Numbered from the stretch's first letter, positions 44,258 through 58,129 are shown. The stretch: 64,000 nt of DNA from Trichoderma breve (GCF_028502605.1 NW_026611593.1:62001-126000); one strand, 5' to 3'. Translations and numbers: made by a program. Notes: generated by a model from the sequence alone, not told the origin.

Positions 44258-47200
44258 TCATCTTCGCATTTCCAACTTCGTGCCGTTTACACTCCCTTCT
44301 TTCTCAATGGCTATCTCATGTGATGCAAGGAAATAAGGGAACCCGGCCTTTTTAATTTTACCAATCCACTTGAGCAGCGGTATTTTCTCGAGATTGCCGC
44401 TGTCGCTTTGCTCCTGATTAAAGCATGCAACCAGCTCTGCGCCCGTCACGGTGAGAAGGCTCTCATAATTGCGGAACTGAACTTTGCCGGACCGCTCCTC
44501 ATTATTGAGCAAGGCCTCGCAGAGCCATTGCGCTGTCAGCACTGCGGGGAGCATGTCTAGACGACCAGACCACCCGCTCAAGTCGGGTGTTGCGCGTATA
44601 ATGCTACCATAGTGGGTGAACTCATCCAGAAGGGCTTGGGGGGCATCCTGTCGCATTGTTGCGGGGCAGAGGCGGTAGATGGACGATGGGACGCCCAGAT
44701 CTGCCGCAGAACGCTCCAGGATGCGCTCACTGGCCCACCTAGTTGCTGCATAACCACTGCTTCCGTCTGTGGGAGGCGGATGCGCCGCAGCCGACACTGC
44801 ACTTCCATCAAGTGCCGCGGTAGTCCCACCAAATAGGCTTTCCGTGGAGATATAATGGATCGGCAAACGGCGAGGGGCGGCCAGCTTGACCAAGTCGCTT
44901 GTCGGAGCGACGTTGATAGGGCGTAGCACGTGGTAGCTGTCCCAGAAAGAGCGAGCGGCACCCATGTGCAGTATGGCATCAGCCGTGCCCGAAAGCTCGT
45001 TGAATTCCTCTTTGGAGAGACCCAGCAATGGTGATGACAAGTCTCCTGGGTGGTGGATGACCTTGGGTGATGAATACGCCCTTTCGATGTCTCGCACGGC
45101 CAAACAATGGATCACATCGACATCCGGCCTCGCGTCAAGCATGGGGAGCAGGTGCTTGGAGAGGAAGCCGGTGGCGCCCGTAATCACGATTGTTGATCCT
45201 TTTCTGGCTCGGTCGATGGGCACGGAGGCAATGGCAGAGGCAATGGCAGAGGCGGAGACGGTAGGCGGCCTGGTGTCGTACTCCCAGTCAATGGTTTTAA
45301 CGGAGATGGTTTCCTCGACCTTTTGTGCCATTTCGCCCAGAGTATTGGCACCGAGAAGATCAACCAGGGGCACAGCGGCACGGAACCTTTTCCGGATCTC
45401 AGATTGCAGGCGAATGATTAAGAGCGAGTTGCCACCGACTAGGAAGAAACTGGTAGAAGGAGTAATATCAAAACCAAGCTGATCGATGGCTTTTCCCAAA
45501 ACACCCCGCCACAGGCCCTTGAGCTGAATCATGGCCTCTGTCAGTTCTGCATCGTCACTAGCATCGGGCCGGCCAACTCTCTGGGGCAGAGGTAAGCTTT
45601 TGACAGCCTTGCGGTCTACCTTGGAGTGATTAGTCAGGGGTAACTCGTCGATTGGGATAGCCACGACGGGTATCATGTACTGCGGGACTGGGAGGTTGTG
45701 CAGCAGCTGTTGGAGGAAAGTTTCCCTGTCCGCAATAGTGCACTCTGGTACAAAAACCACATGAGCCACCAGGAACTCCGGGTCGCCCTCGCGTAGCGTG
45801 ACCACGGCTTCTCGCAGAGCCCCCTGGGAAGCTGCAACAATATTGCTCTCGATATCGCTGAGCTCGATGCGCAGTCCGCGGATCTTGACCTGCGTGTCAC
45901 CCGCCATACGACTGTGGAAGACCATCGTGCCATCTTGGTTCATGTGGCCAATGTCTCCTGTGAGGTACATGCGTGTCCAGCCGTTTGCGATATCCTCCTC
46001 TGTGGCAAATGGGTTAGGTAAGAAGTGTTTGTCGGTGAGCTCTTGGTTTTTCAAGTAGCCAAGCGACACGCCTGTGCCACCGATGCAGAGCTGTCCCGGC
46101 ATACCAGCGGGCAGCGGCCTCAGTTCCTCGTCGACGGCGTACATGTAATACCCGGGCAACGAGTAGCCGCAGGGAATACGACCAACACGCTCTAACGCTT
46201 CCCTGTCTCGGTACGGAATCTCCATTTTGGTGGAAGATATAGAAATCTCCGTGGGGCCGTATGAGTTGAAGAAGTGGAGCTGTGGAAGGTCGAGGTCTGC
46301 GAATTGCTGCGTGACGGTCGTCGTGAGCGATTCGCCGCCTCCGAAAGCACAGCGCCAAGAAGTGGCGAGTTTGAGGCTTTCACGGCCATATAGCATCCAT
46401 AGCGAATACTCGGACGGGGTAGCCTTGGTGTACGTGATGCCCTGCTCTTGGATGATTTTGGTAATCTCCAGTGCGTTGCCACGTTTGTCCCAAGGAACGA
46501 CATACACCATGCCGCCGTTAACGAGGCCTGTGTAAATCTGGTCCGAAGAGTCTATCCGAAGAGAATGGTTACTGAAAGCTGCGAGGAAGGCAAGAATGGA
46601 AATTGGCTAGGTCAAATAACTTACGGTTAAAGGTAAAGGCACTCTGCTGGAGCACACGTTCGGGTCCTAGCTTCCAGGTCTTTGTATAGCCTTCAATCTC
46701 ATTCCTCAGGCCTTCGTGGGTAACCATGATGCCTTTGGGCGTTCCTGTGGAACCACTCGTATACAAAATTGCGGCAGTCGAGTGCGCTCGTGAGTCGTTG
46801 CTAACCTCCTTTGAAGGATTGGTCTTGACGAGGGATACATCAATGAGGCGTGCCGAGGGTACACCGAGCTGAGACGCATCATCTAACGTGGAGGCATCTG
46901 CTAAGATCGCTGTAGGCTCACAATCCTGGGCGACGGCTGCCAGACGCGGCAGGGGGTTGCGAAGATCAAGCGGAACGTAAATCGCACCCAGCCGCATGAT
47001 GGCAAGCATCGAACACGGCCAGTCGGAAGTTGCCTGCTGGAATACAAGTACCCGTAGTCCAGGCCCGACTCCCGCTTCTTGCAAGGCCTCGGCGATGGAG
47101 TGAATGCGGTTGATCATTGACGCATAAGTCAATGCCTTACCTGTGCCGTCCATGAGCGCAACCTTGTCTGGATTCTCCCGAGCGACCTGGTCGATTCGAA

Positions 47201-50200
47201 GGGGCAGCGTCTCTGGCCAGTCGGAAACGAGCTTCGGACCTGTTGAGTATTGAATAAGGGTCAGCCTCTTCAAGAGTGCAAATTATAATTGTGTTAGATA
47301 GGAAGGGGAAACTTACCGCGACCAACTTGGACAGCTTCTGCCAGCTGCTTCTCACTAAACCGGGGAATCGCACTCATCGCCAGGGACGGCTCGCTAGTGA
47401 GAACCTCAAGGAAGTGGACATAGGTATCGCAAAGCAGCTGGGTTGCTTCTTGGTCATAGATACTCTTTTGCCCGCGGAAAAAGATGAAAGCCGCAGCATC
47501 TGTTTCGGTAACGTCGACGGTTATATCATATGCCGTCTTCCCTGTGTGTACTTCTTCTGACATGCGCATTTGGCAGTTGCCCCAATTCTGTTCCTCCTGG
47601 TGGCCTTGGCGGTAATCGATAAAGGCCTGGAAAAATGGGCTGTGTGTCGAAGAGCGTGCAACGTTCAGCTCTGACAACAGGACGTCAAAGGGCACCCGCG
47701 AGTTCTCTAGCGCGGCATGGCTAATCTTGCGAGCCTCCGCGATGGCCTCGGTGAATGGCTGGTTGTCTTGACGGCGGAATCGTAGTGTCAGCAAGTTGAG
47801 GAAGAACCCTATACTTCCCATCAAACTGCTGTCATGGCGAGCTCCATCAGCAACTCCAATGGTCAATTCATCTGCGTCGGTAAAACAAAAGAGTAGGGCT
47901 TTGAAGGCAGCCAAGTATAGATGGAATGGAGTGGACCGCTGCTGCTTAGCGACTGTTCGGACCTTCGCAGCTAAGGCGGCATCGACTCGAGCTTGAACCT
48001 GGTGAGTGTCGAACTTGGCCATGGGGACTCGGGCTTTTGTTCGGGCCATGGGAAGTAGAGGGAGAACGGGTGGCTGCTCGCCATCCGGGAAAATACGCCG
48101 CCAAAACGCCAACTCCTTTTTCATTTCGCCATTCTCAAAGGCCTGGCGCTGTGCCTTTGAGAAATCTGGGTACTGCTTCGGGGCCGGCCCGAGAGACTCA
48201 CCCTTGTACGCCTTTTCTAAATCTGAAAGGAAAACCTGTAAACTAATGCCGTCCATGATGATGTGGTGGTGGTACATAAGAAGGAAATGTGATGACGGCG
48301 AGAGCGTGAGAAGGACCAGCTTCAGCAGTTCGCCGCTCGCCATGTCAAGGTCGTGGGCCCGCAGGCTTTGGTACTCTGAAGCGACATCATCTTCAGAGTC
48401 TATTTTCTTGCAGATCAGGCGTACTGGGGAACTAGGGAGAACCTTCTGGTAAGCCTGGGAAGCATCGGTCTCGTCTTGTACAAAGCAGGTGCGCAGAGCC
48501 TCGTGTCTGGAAGCGACAAGGCGGACGGCTCTCTCCATATCACCCACGTCCAGGTTGCCCTTGATGTGGTAGTAGTATGCCACGTTGTGAGTCCTCTGGT
48601 CGTCCAACAACTGCTGGAGGAACCAGAAGCGCGACTGCCCAAGAGATATGGGCACGCTCTTGATGAACCGTTTCGCAGGGCGCTTGCGCTCCACTGCCGG
48701 CTCGGGAGGTGGTGGGAAGTAGGATTGGAGCTTGGAACTGACCTTCTGAGACAGCCGCGTGGCTTCCGAGGGAGAGCCGGACCGGGTCGACGCCTCGGTG
48801 GCCGAGTAGCTCGCCGGGCCAGCGCTGAGCAGTGGTGTCCCGGCAGGGCTGACGCTGACTTCAGAGGGGGGACCGTTTGAATCGACAACAAAGGATGGCA
48901 CCGGGAGAGGCTTAGGCTTCGGGGCTACGGGTTGGGGCTGGGCACTGGAAGCCGGTGGTTGTGACTCCCCTTGTTTGCCGACGCTGACAAGGAGTTCTTC
49001 AGGCAGTTTGTCCACGGCCCTGTCGCAAAGTTCGGCTAAGGACGCACCTCCGACCACCTTGAGCACGGGAATGTCCACTCGGACTTCTTTCAAGAACCAC
49101 GAGCGGACCTCAACCGCGACGAGGGAGTCGATGCCAAGCTCAACAAGCGGCGCATCGTAATCTATATCCTGGCTACCCAGCTGCAAGATCACGCGTAGCT
49201 TGGTGGCGAAACATTCTGTTGACACAAGTTTGTTAGCACAATTCATCGGTTACTATTAATGCAGCTCCCCTTATCATCTTCATCCAGCTTGTTTTACCTT
49301 TGAGGATGTCCAATGCCTGCTCTCGGCTGGTTGCCTTGACCAGCTGCCGGGCTGCGGGGATGTTGGACTTTTTGTCGGAACTGTCAGACTCCAGCTCGGC
49401 CACCTTGGCATCGATGACACAGTGGGAGAAGAAAGGGTTGGTAAACCATGGCCCCTTGATGTTTTCGTCTTCGGAAAAGTTGCGAATACCAGATGTCACC
49501 ACCGCGAAGGGTGTCTCCTCAGCGTCCTTGGGATCCGGTCGGCCAGCTCGGATGGTCTCGGCGAATACCTGTTGCAGATCAGCTTCGGACAGTCGTTGCA
49601 GACCGAGCGCGGACAGCTGATCCATGACAATTTGGCCTGCCGACTCAATATATCCGACACCAGCCACCTGTCCAATGTCAAAGGTGCTACCTGCCACACC
49701 ACGACGGCGTCTCTGCCTAGAAAGAGAGTTGAGGTAGCCATTGGCGGCCGCATAGTTGGCCTGGCCGAGGTTACCGACAACGCACGCGGCTGACGAGAAC
49801 AAGACAAAGAAATCCAGATCATCGTCGTAGAAAAGCTGGTCCAAGTATATAGCACCATCAATCTTGGGAGCGAGGACTGTTTGCATGTCCTCAACTGTCA
49901 TCTTGGAAAACAGGGAGTCGTGGAGAACCATAGAACCATGAGCCACGCCGCCGATGGGAGGGCACGTTGCCCGGATCTCGTTCATGACGGTCTCGACACT
50001 TGTTATATCAGTGGAGTCCATCGAATAGATCTTGACATCGCCACCGGTCCCTTGGAAGCTCTCGATCCAAGCTGGCTCAATGTTGGGGTTACGACTCATC
50101 AGGCAGACACATCCGGCTCCATTGGCAACCAGCCACTTGGCGATGGACTGCCCTATCTTACCGGTGAGACCTACGAGGAGATATGTCTTGTCCCTTGAAA

Positions 50201-53200
50201 AGAGGCCGGTGCTGTCGATCGAGCTCACGCCCACCTTGACAAGGCCCGTTGAAGGCCAGAATACGGCGCTTGTGGCGTGGTAGGTTGCGCTGGTGTCTAG
50301 GTGGTCGGCTGCAATGACCAAATCTTTGAGTTCCCCTTGCTCACCAGCCAAGGCGGATGTCAGCTCATCTCCCAAACAGGTTTCTCGGAGGCGATTAGCC
50401 AATGTATCGGGATCACAGCTCGAAGCAACCGTAGACTCATTCCGGACCAGAGAAGAGATTTCGATACGATGGCAAGTCGACGGCAATAGCTGGGAGATCC
50501 GCAGGCCGAGCCCGGTGCCAGCAGTCAAGTCCAAGAAGTGGGTAGGTTTGGCACTCGGCATCGCCTTTCGTATGCCATAGTTTGATGCACGTCCGCTAAG
50601 CGGTACCCACGCCGAGTTCTCTGTGCCCGATTTATCGTCTGCATCAAACGTGAAAGTGAATGTGACGGCTGCGGGAGATGCACGGCGAGACAAAGCCGCG
50701 GCGAGGAATCTGTCCTTGTTAGAGCAGTGAACAAGTACGCTGCTTCCCGGCGACAGACGGTCGATCAGTGATGAGGCAAGGATTTCGCTGGCAGCGGTGA
50801 CAAGCAAGCGAGTGCTTGACTCTGATGGGTTCTTCGCGTAGGTTTTGGCATCCAGAGGTGCTTCCAACGTTGCAACTGGGGCCATGGCCACCGAGTTGGT
50901 TGTGGAAAGCAGAAGCAATGGACGGCCAGTGGCATCCTCTTTGGAAACGGCGAGGAAGAGATAGGAATCCGAGTGCACATTGAGCGCCATGAGACTGGAG
51001 GAGTCTACCCAGAGAAGGTTGTCTGACCTGCGCGGGACAAGAGACGTGGGCTCTGCCAACGACGGCGGAGAAGTAGCGGACGGCGGGGTCAGAGTGACAG
51101 TCGGGCTGCGGATTGGTACCTCCTTGTAGATGGTACGTCTGGCCGAATTGAGGCGGGCGTTTTGCTCGACGTTGTTGACAAGTCTTGGAAGCAGCAGAGT
51201 TCCATTTTCCAAAAAGGCCTCGGACTCCTTGGACCAAAGGATGCGCTGCTGGTCTTCTTGTCCATCAGCTCCAATGGCGGGTGTCTCCCACTCGTCAAGC
51301 GAAACCAGCTGCAGCAGGTGCTTGGAAATGGCTTTGGGCACATCAGACTGCTGCAGATCAGAGACATCGAGGTGAGCAAGATTGATATGCCCAGACTCGC
51401 GACGAACGACACGGCTAAAGGTGATACTCGACATGTGATATGGCTCTTCAATCAGAGCACCCGATGTGATCCACAAGACGTGCTTAGCCAGCTCAAACAT
51501 GCGCTGCAGACCTCCCATCCCTTCACTAGTAATATCTTTGAAGATAGGCGAGTCGATATCGACCAAGTTGATAAAAGTACTTTGTGGCGCTAGATCAAGC
51601 GATTCCTCGTCGGTGGGCAGGCTGTCGAGGATTGTCAGCTCGCCGCAGAAGCGCCTGAGATTATCAGCCAACTCTTCGGCCAGGCGAGCTGTTTGCAGGC
51701 TTTGGTTTCCAAGAATGACCAAGCTCTCAATGTGTATCGGCGGCGAAAGGGATGAAAGCGGTTGGCGGAGGAATGTGACACGATCATCGACTGCCTGCGA
51801 GGCCATGATGGAGAATGGCCAGGCTACCGTGTCGATTTCAGGAGTCACGGCGTCGACACCCGCAAAACCAGCCTTGCGCAGAGCCGAATGCCACTGGCCT
51901 GGGCTAATGGTCGGTGCCCATCTGCGTCCATCCTCAACTCCAAGCCACCAGCCGGCAAATGTGCCCCAAATGAGCCCAGTGCGGATGGGGTTGTTGTTGG
52001 TGATTTCCAGAAGCAACAAGTAACCACCAGGCTTGAGCAACTTGCGTGTGTTCACTAGTGTTGTGTGAAGCGACTCTGTGGCGTGGAGGACGTTAGATGC
52101 AATAACAATGTCGTACGAGTGCTGCTCGTATCCTTGAGCAGCTGGAGATTTCTCCACATCAAGGACCTTGAATGTCATCTTGTCGCTGTATTCCTTGAAG
52201 ATCTCAGCCGCCTTCCCGAAGAATCCTAGCGAGATATCAGTGTAGGTATATGAAGCCATCTTGTCGCCCATGGCCTTAAGCACGTATTTCGTAGCTCCAC
52301 CGGTACCGGCACCTGCAAGTAGAAGAAGTTAGTTACATGAAGGTTTGTTAACACCGAAACAGATGGATGGGGTATACTTACCAATCTCGAGAATCTTGGT
52401 ATGAGGGTAACGATGGGTGATCTGCTTCATCATTGACGCCAAGAACTGGTTGTATCTCTGGAATCCAGAGCCCAGCTTATAAAAGTCATCCAGCATGTTG
52501 TCTTGTAAAAGGTGCTCCAAAATGGTCGTCTCATTACGGACTGCTGGCGGAATCTTTTCTCCCACGGTGCGGATCATCTTCACATCCAGATTGTCCGGAT
52601 ACTGATCCATGAGAGCATTGATCTCTTCAGCGGTGTCATTGGCCCACTTTCTCTGGAGAGTTGGGTGCTGGCCCTTCTTGGCAAGATCGAGGGTACGCTT
52701 CACCCAGTCGTGCAAGTACTTGTAGTGTGGCTGTCCGTTGGCCCACTCGTCATCGGATAGCTCCGAGTCCCATTTTCGAACGTAGTAGTACGCCATCCGT
52801 TCGCAGGCATGAGCGAGCTCCTTTTCCAGTGCCGTCGGACGCACTCCTTCAGCGACTGCAGCGCCATCTGGGGCGGCAATGTCGAGCTTTGTGTGGGTAA
52901 AGAGAACCCGATCATCAGCCTGGGTGGCGGGGGCGAACGTCTTGATGCTGAGATCTTCGATCTGCACTGCCGAATACTCTCCATCCTCGCTCAGCAAATC
53001 TACATATCCCGAGAATGAAGTCGACGTGCCGTCGATAGAGGCACGCACGGGAAGTCGAGTGCCCGTTGCCGGCAGCGAAGAACAGAGGGCCGGGTTAACG
53101 CGGACACTTCGAATTCCAGTGGGAACATGTAGAGACCATAGTCGTTCGTCGCCAGGGCTTGAATACGCAAGCATAGCCGCATGGAAAGCGACATCGAGTG

Positions 53201-56200
53201 TGCTCGGGTGGAAGAGATATGGCGAGGTGTCCTCCTCCGAATAGACGTACGTGGCCACCTGTCCGGTAGCGTAGTCAAGCCGACGCTGCATAGACGAAAA
53301 GGTCTTGAATGGGCCCGAGTAGCCATATCCGAGACCTTCCAGGGTCGAGTAGAAGCGATCGGCATCAATTGGGAATAGATTGTAGTCTTCGGCCGGGGGA
53401 GCCATTAAGGACTCCACGCTCGGGGTGCCTAGAATGATTTTCACAGTGGCAGTGGCAATGAGCTCCATTTCTTGCTCTGACCCAGAGCTGAGAACGGGAA
53501 GGGAGTAGCAAGAGAAGTTAGCCGTAAGATACTGATTCTGGTGTTGCCGAATGTCCGTCAGCGTCACCAGGGTTTCAACACCAGATGTATCTCCTTCCTC
53601 AAATGTGACGGCTCTAGGAATAGCCAGATCGTTCACTTCGAACACCTTCACCTCTTTGTCAGCTGCCAGGAACTTGGATGCCTCCAATGCCATGGCGATG
53701 TAACCCGCGGCTGGGAAAACCGTCTGGCCCTGAAGTTGATGGCCCTCCATCCACGGCATCTCGGACACTTTCAGTATGTTGGACCAGCGAAGATCCTGTG
53801 GGGTGGATTCGGGAAGGATTGTGCCCAAAATCTCATGCGTAGCCTGTTTGCGCCCACGAAGCCTCTTTGACCTGCGTGATTCGTTCCAATGCAGCCTTGC
53901 GTGATTCCACTGGTAAGACGGCAAGCCGACCACGAGCTTTGGCTGACGCTCTTCGTCGCTGACAAGCTTTGTATAACTCTGGAAGTCGACGTGCTGGCTG
54001 CCAAAATGAGTCCATACGAATCCTAGGGCGTCTGAGAAAGCATTGACATCGTTGGCCCCACGGCTCAAGACACCGCTGTACGGGATGGGAGATGGCCGTA
54101 CGTCGGCAATATTTTGCGTAGCCGGACCCTTGAGGGCGGGATGAGGGCCTACCTCGAGTACGAGACTAAGTTGCTCGTCGCTGGCGACGGCGTTCTTTAC
54201 GGCATCAGCAAAAAGCACTGCGTTGGTCATGTTGTCTCTCCAGTAAGTGTCCTTCAAAGCATCAATGGGCTCCATTCCTTGATTGCTGGGAGTAACACTG
54301 GAGAACCAGGCACACGAGTTGTCTTTTCGGGTCTTGTTGATTTGGATTCCACAGCTCTGCAGAGAGGAAATGTATGGGTCGCCACATGGCAGCATGTGGT
54401 GAGAGTGATAGGCAGTGTCGACCTTGAGAACCCTGGCAAACTTCTTTTCATCGTCAAACACCCTCTTCGCATGTGCGACTGCATCAGCATCACCGGAAAG
54501 TGTAACACTGGCTGCTGAGTTGTGAGCGGCGACAGCCAAACGGCCCTTGAAAGCTCGGAGACTGATGAGATCCTGTGCATCTTCCCACGACGTGCCCACT
54601 GCAATCATTGCACCGCTTTGGCCAGTAGACGCGTTCCCTGCGAGTCGTGCATGCAATCCACGATAGTAGGCAATGCGTACAGCGTCGTTGGCCGAGAAGA
54701 ATCCAGCGGCATAGGCTGCAGCAATTTCACCAGATGAGTGTCCTACAACGGCTGAGAAACTAATACCAGCCGACTGTAGCAGATCGACAAGGACGACTTG
54801 GATGGCAGTACACAAGGGCTGTGACAGCGCGGCCTCACCAATGCGTGACGTATCACTGTTCGCCATGATTTCGGCCTTCAAACTCCATTGGGGTCGGTCT
54901 GAAGCCGGAAGGGCCGCCAACGACTGCTCCAATTCATCGATCCTCTTGGCCACGAAGGCAGACGACCTGATCAACTCGGCTCCCATGGATGCCCATTGGG
55001 CGCCTTGACCGGTGAAAACGCCCAGGATCTTGGGTCCCGCTGATGCCGCCTTGGAGCTCGACTTGGTTCCAACGGCTATGTTGGGATTTTGGGCCAACGG
55101 AGCAAGCTTTGCGTCGATTTTGGACACCAATTCCTCAATGTTCAACGCCGACAAGGCCAGCTTGGTGGGGAACTGGCTCCTGCGAGACTGTAGCGTCCAG
55201 GCAAGGTCCTTGGCGTTGACCTTTTCCTGTTGTGCCCTGAGGTAATCTGCCGTTGCACGCAGCTGGGCGACAAGCGAGCTCTCTGAAAAGGCCGAGAAAA
55301 CGAAGGGTGTAAAGATGGCACCATCTTGGCTGCCGGATGTACCTTCACTTTGGCCTGACGGGCCCCGATATTCCTCAAGGATAGCATGAGCATTACTTCC
55401 ACCGAAACCTGCTCTTGTCAGATCAACACGGTCACTCAAAGGATCTACCTCTACGATATAGGTACAAAAAACACGGAAATGACATACCAAAGCTGTTGAC
55501 ACTGGCGCGTCGCGGGACACCTGCTGGGAGTTGTGGCCACGGGATAACTGCTGTAGGGACTTGAAGTCCCTTGTAGAAAGGCTCAATGTCCGGATTGAGA
55601 CGATTAAACAAGAGGTTGGGGGCAATCACGCCGTTTTGAATGCTCCCAGAGGCCTTCAGCAGTCCTGCGAGACCAGCTGAGCCTTCCAGATGTCCTATCA
55701 CCGTCTTAATGGAGCCTACATACAGAGGCGTATCGCCAGCGCTTTTATGGCGACCAAAAGACTGATAGATAGCAGCCGCCTCCTTTGGATCTCCGGCCTT
55801 GGTGCCCGTGCCGTGGGCCTCGAAGAACTGCGGGCTATCTTCAGCACAACGCTCCGGGTCCAGCCCGGCCTGGGCATAGGTTTGCCGAATCAGTGCTGCC
55901 TGAGCTTCGGTGCTGGGTACCGTAATGCCATTAGAGTAGCCGTCTTGGTTAGACCCAGTGTGTCGGATGAGACATTCAATGTGATCGCCATCTGCAATCG
56001 CATCGCTAAGGCGCTTCAAAACAATGGCCGCCATACCCTCTCCACGAGCATAGCCGTCGGCGTCGGCGTCCCACATGCGCGAACGTCCGGTTGGAGAAAG
56101 CATCTTCAATTTGCTTTCAATCACATACATTTCAGGATTGAGGATCACTTGCGTACCACATGCAAGGGCGACACGCGACTCGCCTGTGCGAAGGGCTTTT

Positions 56201-56769
56201 ACAGCTTGGTGCACGGCGATAAGACTCGACGAACAAGCCGTATCGATGGTCATACTAGGGCCATGCCAGTCAAAGAAGTATGACACACGGTTGGAGATAA
56301 TAGCACGGTTAACTCCAGTGGCAAAGTAAGTTGGGACAGTGTTCAAGTCGCGAATACCGGTATCGTTATAGTCGACGCCCATAGTGCCGGTAAACACCGC
56401 CGTGTCGGAGCCTCGGAGGCTCTCCATGGTGTGACCGCCAGCCTCGAGGGCTTCGTAGACAGTCTCCAAGAGGATCCTTTGCTGTGGATCCATCGAATCT
56501 GCCTCATTGGGACTGATGTTGAAAAAGGCAGTGTCGAACAGGCGCAGGTCTTCTTGTAGGAGATAAGATTTCCTAACATTGGTGGCGCCGTGGTGTTTTC
56601 CATCTGGGTGATAGAATCCGGTTGTGTCGAATCGATCTGAGGGGATATCCGTACACACATCTTTTGGGTCTTCTAGCAATTTCCACAAAGCGGAAGGAGA
56701 ATTAACGCCTCCAGGGAACCGACAAGCGCTTCCCACGATTGCGATCGGCTCCAGATTTTGGGATCCCAT
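44258..56769 (-). CDS. Hybrid highly reducing PKS-NRPS synthetase (KS-AT-DH-MT-KR-ACP-C-A-T-R), 4043 aa
   Basis: Six exons with introns at 55409-55487, 52313-52381, 49216-49297, 47240-47316 and 46552-46624 join to 4043 codons plus stop. KS has DTACSSSL (Cys179) with EAHGTGT and [14 protein letters not shown] has [14 protein letters not shown] (Ser ~652). DH has [14 protein letters not shown] and [10 protein letters not shown]. The C-methyltransferase has [12 protein letters not shown] (~1436). No enoyl-reductase NADPH motif is seen. KR has [12 protein letters not shown] and [17 protein letters not shown] has [10 protein letters not shown] (~2468). C has HHIIMDG. A has [26 protein letters not shown] and [11 protein letters not shown]. 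The T-domain serine is in VGGNSL (~3655). The terminal R domain starts at TGATGF (~3738). It should build a methylated polyene, condense it with one amino acid, and release it reductively or as a tetramic acid. A 46-bp form of the last intron is also in frame, but the 73-bp form restores the A4 motif. Confidence 0.96.
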
Positions 56770-58129
56770 GGTGATGGAAGTGATAGTGAAAGTGATGGTG
56801 AAAACGGCTGGTGTAGAATGTAACTGAGTGTGGGAAGCAAACAGGTTTGTCTGTCTATAGCAGGTTGTTTGTTGAATACAGCCTTGCCGCTCAGCAGATG
56901 ATGGGACTGAATGGGGTTGATATCTTCACAACAACTTGTTGGCAACTTAGATCATTATTTTAGTCTTTTCTAAGACTGGTCAGTGCCTGACAGTTAGAGA
57001 GCCTTCTTTTCGGTTGCTATCATGGTCCTTCGCCTAGTCGCCGACAATATTTCATTCATGTCAGCCGATATCCCCGACTGCCCGGCCCCGAAGTTTATAT
57101 GTATCAGTGGAGTATTGTGTATATTCATTCCGAGTTCAGATAGATGTTCGGCGGTCAGATCTTCAACATCCTCTGGGTGGTCTAGCCTGCTTCACGGCGT
57201 TCGGCTGCAATGGATTACATGTCACCGAAAAGTCAGCGGGTCCATTCCGTCCCCGGAGAGCAATTCTCCTCGGAGAAAAACTATTTTCTTGATAACGTTC
57301 AGCTTGTCTCATCAATTCGTTGTTTTGAGAAAACAAACAAGCAATCAATAAACAAGCGAACAAACGAATAGACAGGCAAACAAACAAACACATAAACGAT
57401 ATTCGGCGGTTAATGACGTTAGCCTAACCCTTGAAGCGGCTGCACGTCTCCCCCACCCACGCTCTCCATGGCTGTCAGCCTTAGCAAAGTGGGTAAGCCT
57501 CTTCTCAGCATGTCTCAGCCTACACCGAAGCCTATAGAGACATCCTGGCTCTTGTTATGTAAATGAAACCCCTGTGGCTAAGTCGTATCCATGGTGTCTG
57601 AGACAAAAATCTCGAGCTGTCATTGTTAGTCGTTCAATGAAACAATATCTCGTAGCAAGCATCTTCAACTCTACTGTGTTCATGTGTACTATATTCCGGA
57701 AGGTGCCCACATATATGGAATAAAGGAAACAAATATCGCAGGGAGGATGTATACGGTTCACTGGATAAAGCAGACTCGCTCTGAGATTTACGCGGACGTC
57801 TTAGATCTTTTCGGTTTATACACTAGTAACACAGGAAAAGATAAAATGAATTGAAGAAGGAAAAAATTGGAATCATGACTAACTAGGTTCTTGGGTAGTG
57901 GAGCCGATGGCGCACTATGAGTCCTACATTCCCCCATAAGACCTTATATCGCTACATTACCTTGATATCTCGCCCAATCACCACCAATTAACATACTGTT
58001 TTAATTCACATGCAATCTCTCAACCCCCAGTGCCTTGACTTCTTTCCCTTTCCACGCCCCATCATCACTAGTTGTGTGCAATATCTCGCAAAAGTTGATC
58101 GTGACCATGTGAAGCGAAGACCAGGCAAC
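56770..58129. promoter_or_regulatory. PKS-NRPS upstream region
   Basis: 1.36 kb separates the PKS-NRPS start from the 3' end of the MFS exporter. It contains TTCGGCGGT at 57147-57155 and 57402-57410; the same 9-mer occurs at 63477-63485 in the dioxygenase/monooxygenase promoter. A CAAA-type repeat lies at 57328-57395. No gene is supported. Confidence 0.4.
57328..57395. repeat. CAAA/CGAA-type tetranucleotide repeat
   Basis: An imperfect run of AAACAAACAAGC-like units lies in the PKS-NRPS upstream region. It could affect promoter geometry, but the sequence shows only the repeat. Confidence 0.8.

Noticed and set aside
44964..45482. Long plus-strand frame of 172 codons, and similar ones at 48006-48452, 51466-52023 and 55690-56283
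   Set aside because: All are antisense to the PKS-NRPS coding exons and arise from its high GC third positions.
46579..46624. A 46-bp version of the last PKS-NRPS intron
   Set aside because: It also keeps frame but inserts nine residues into the A4 motif; the 73-bp form aligns without gaps and matches the size of the other introns.
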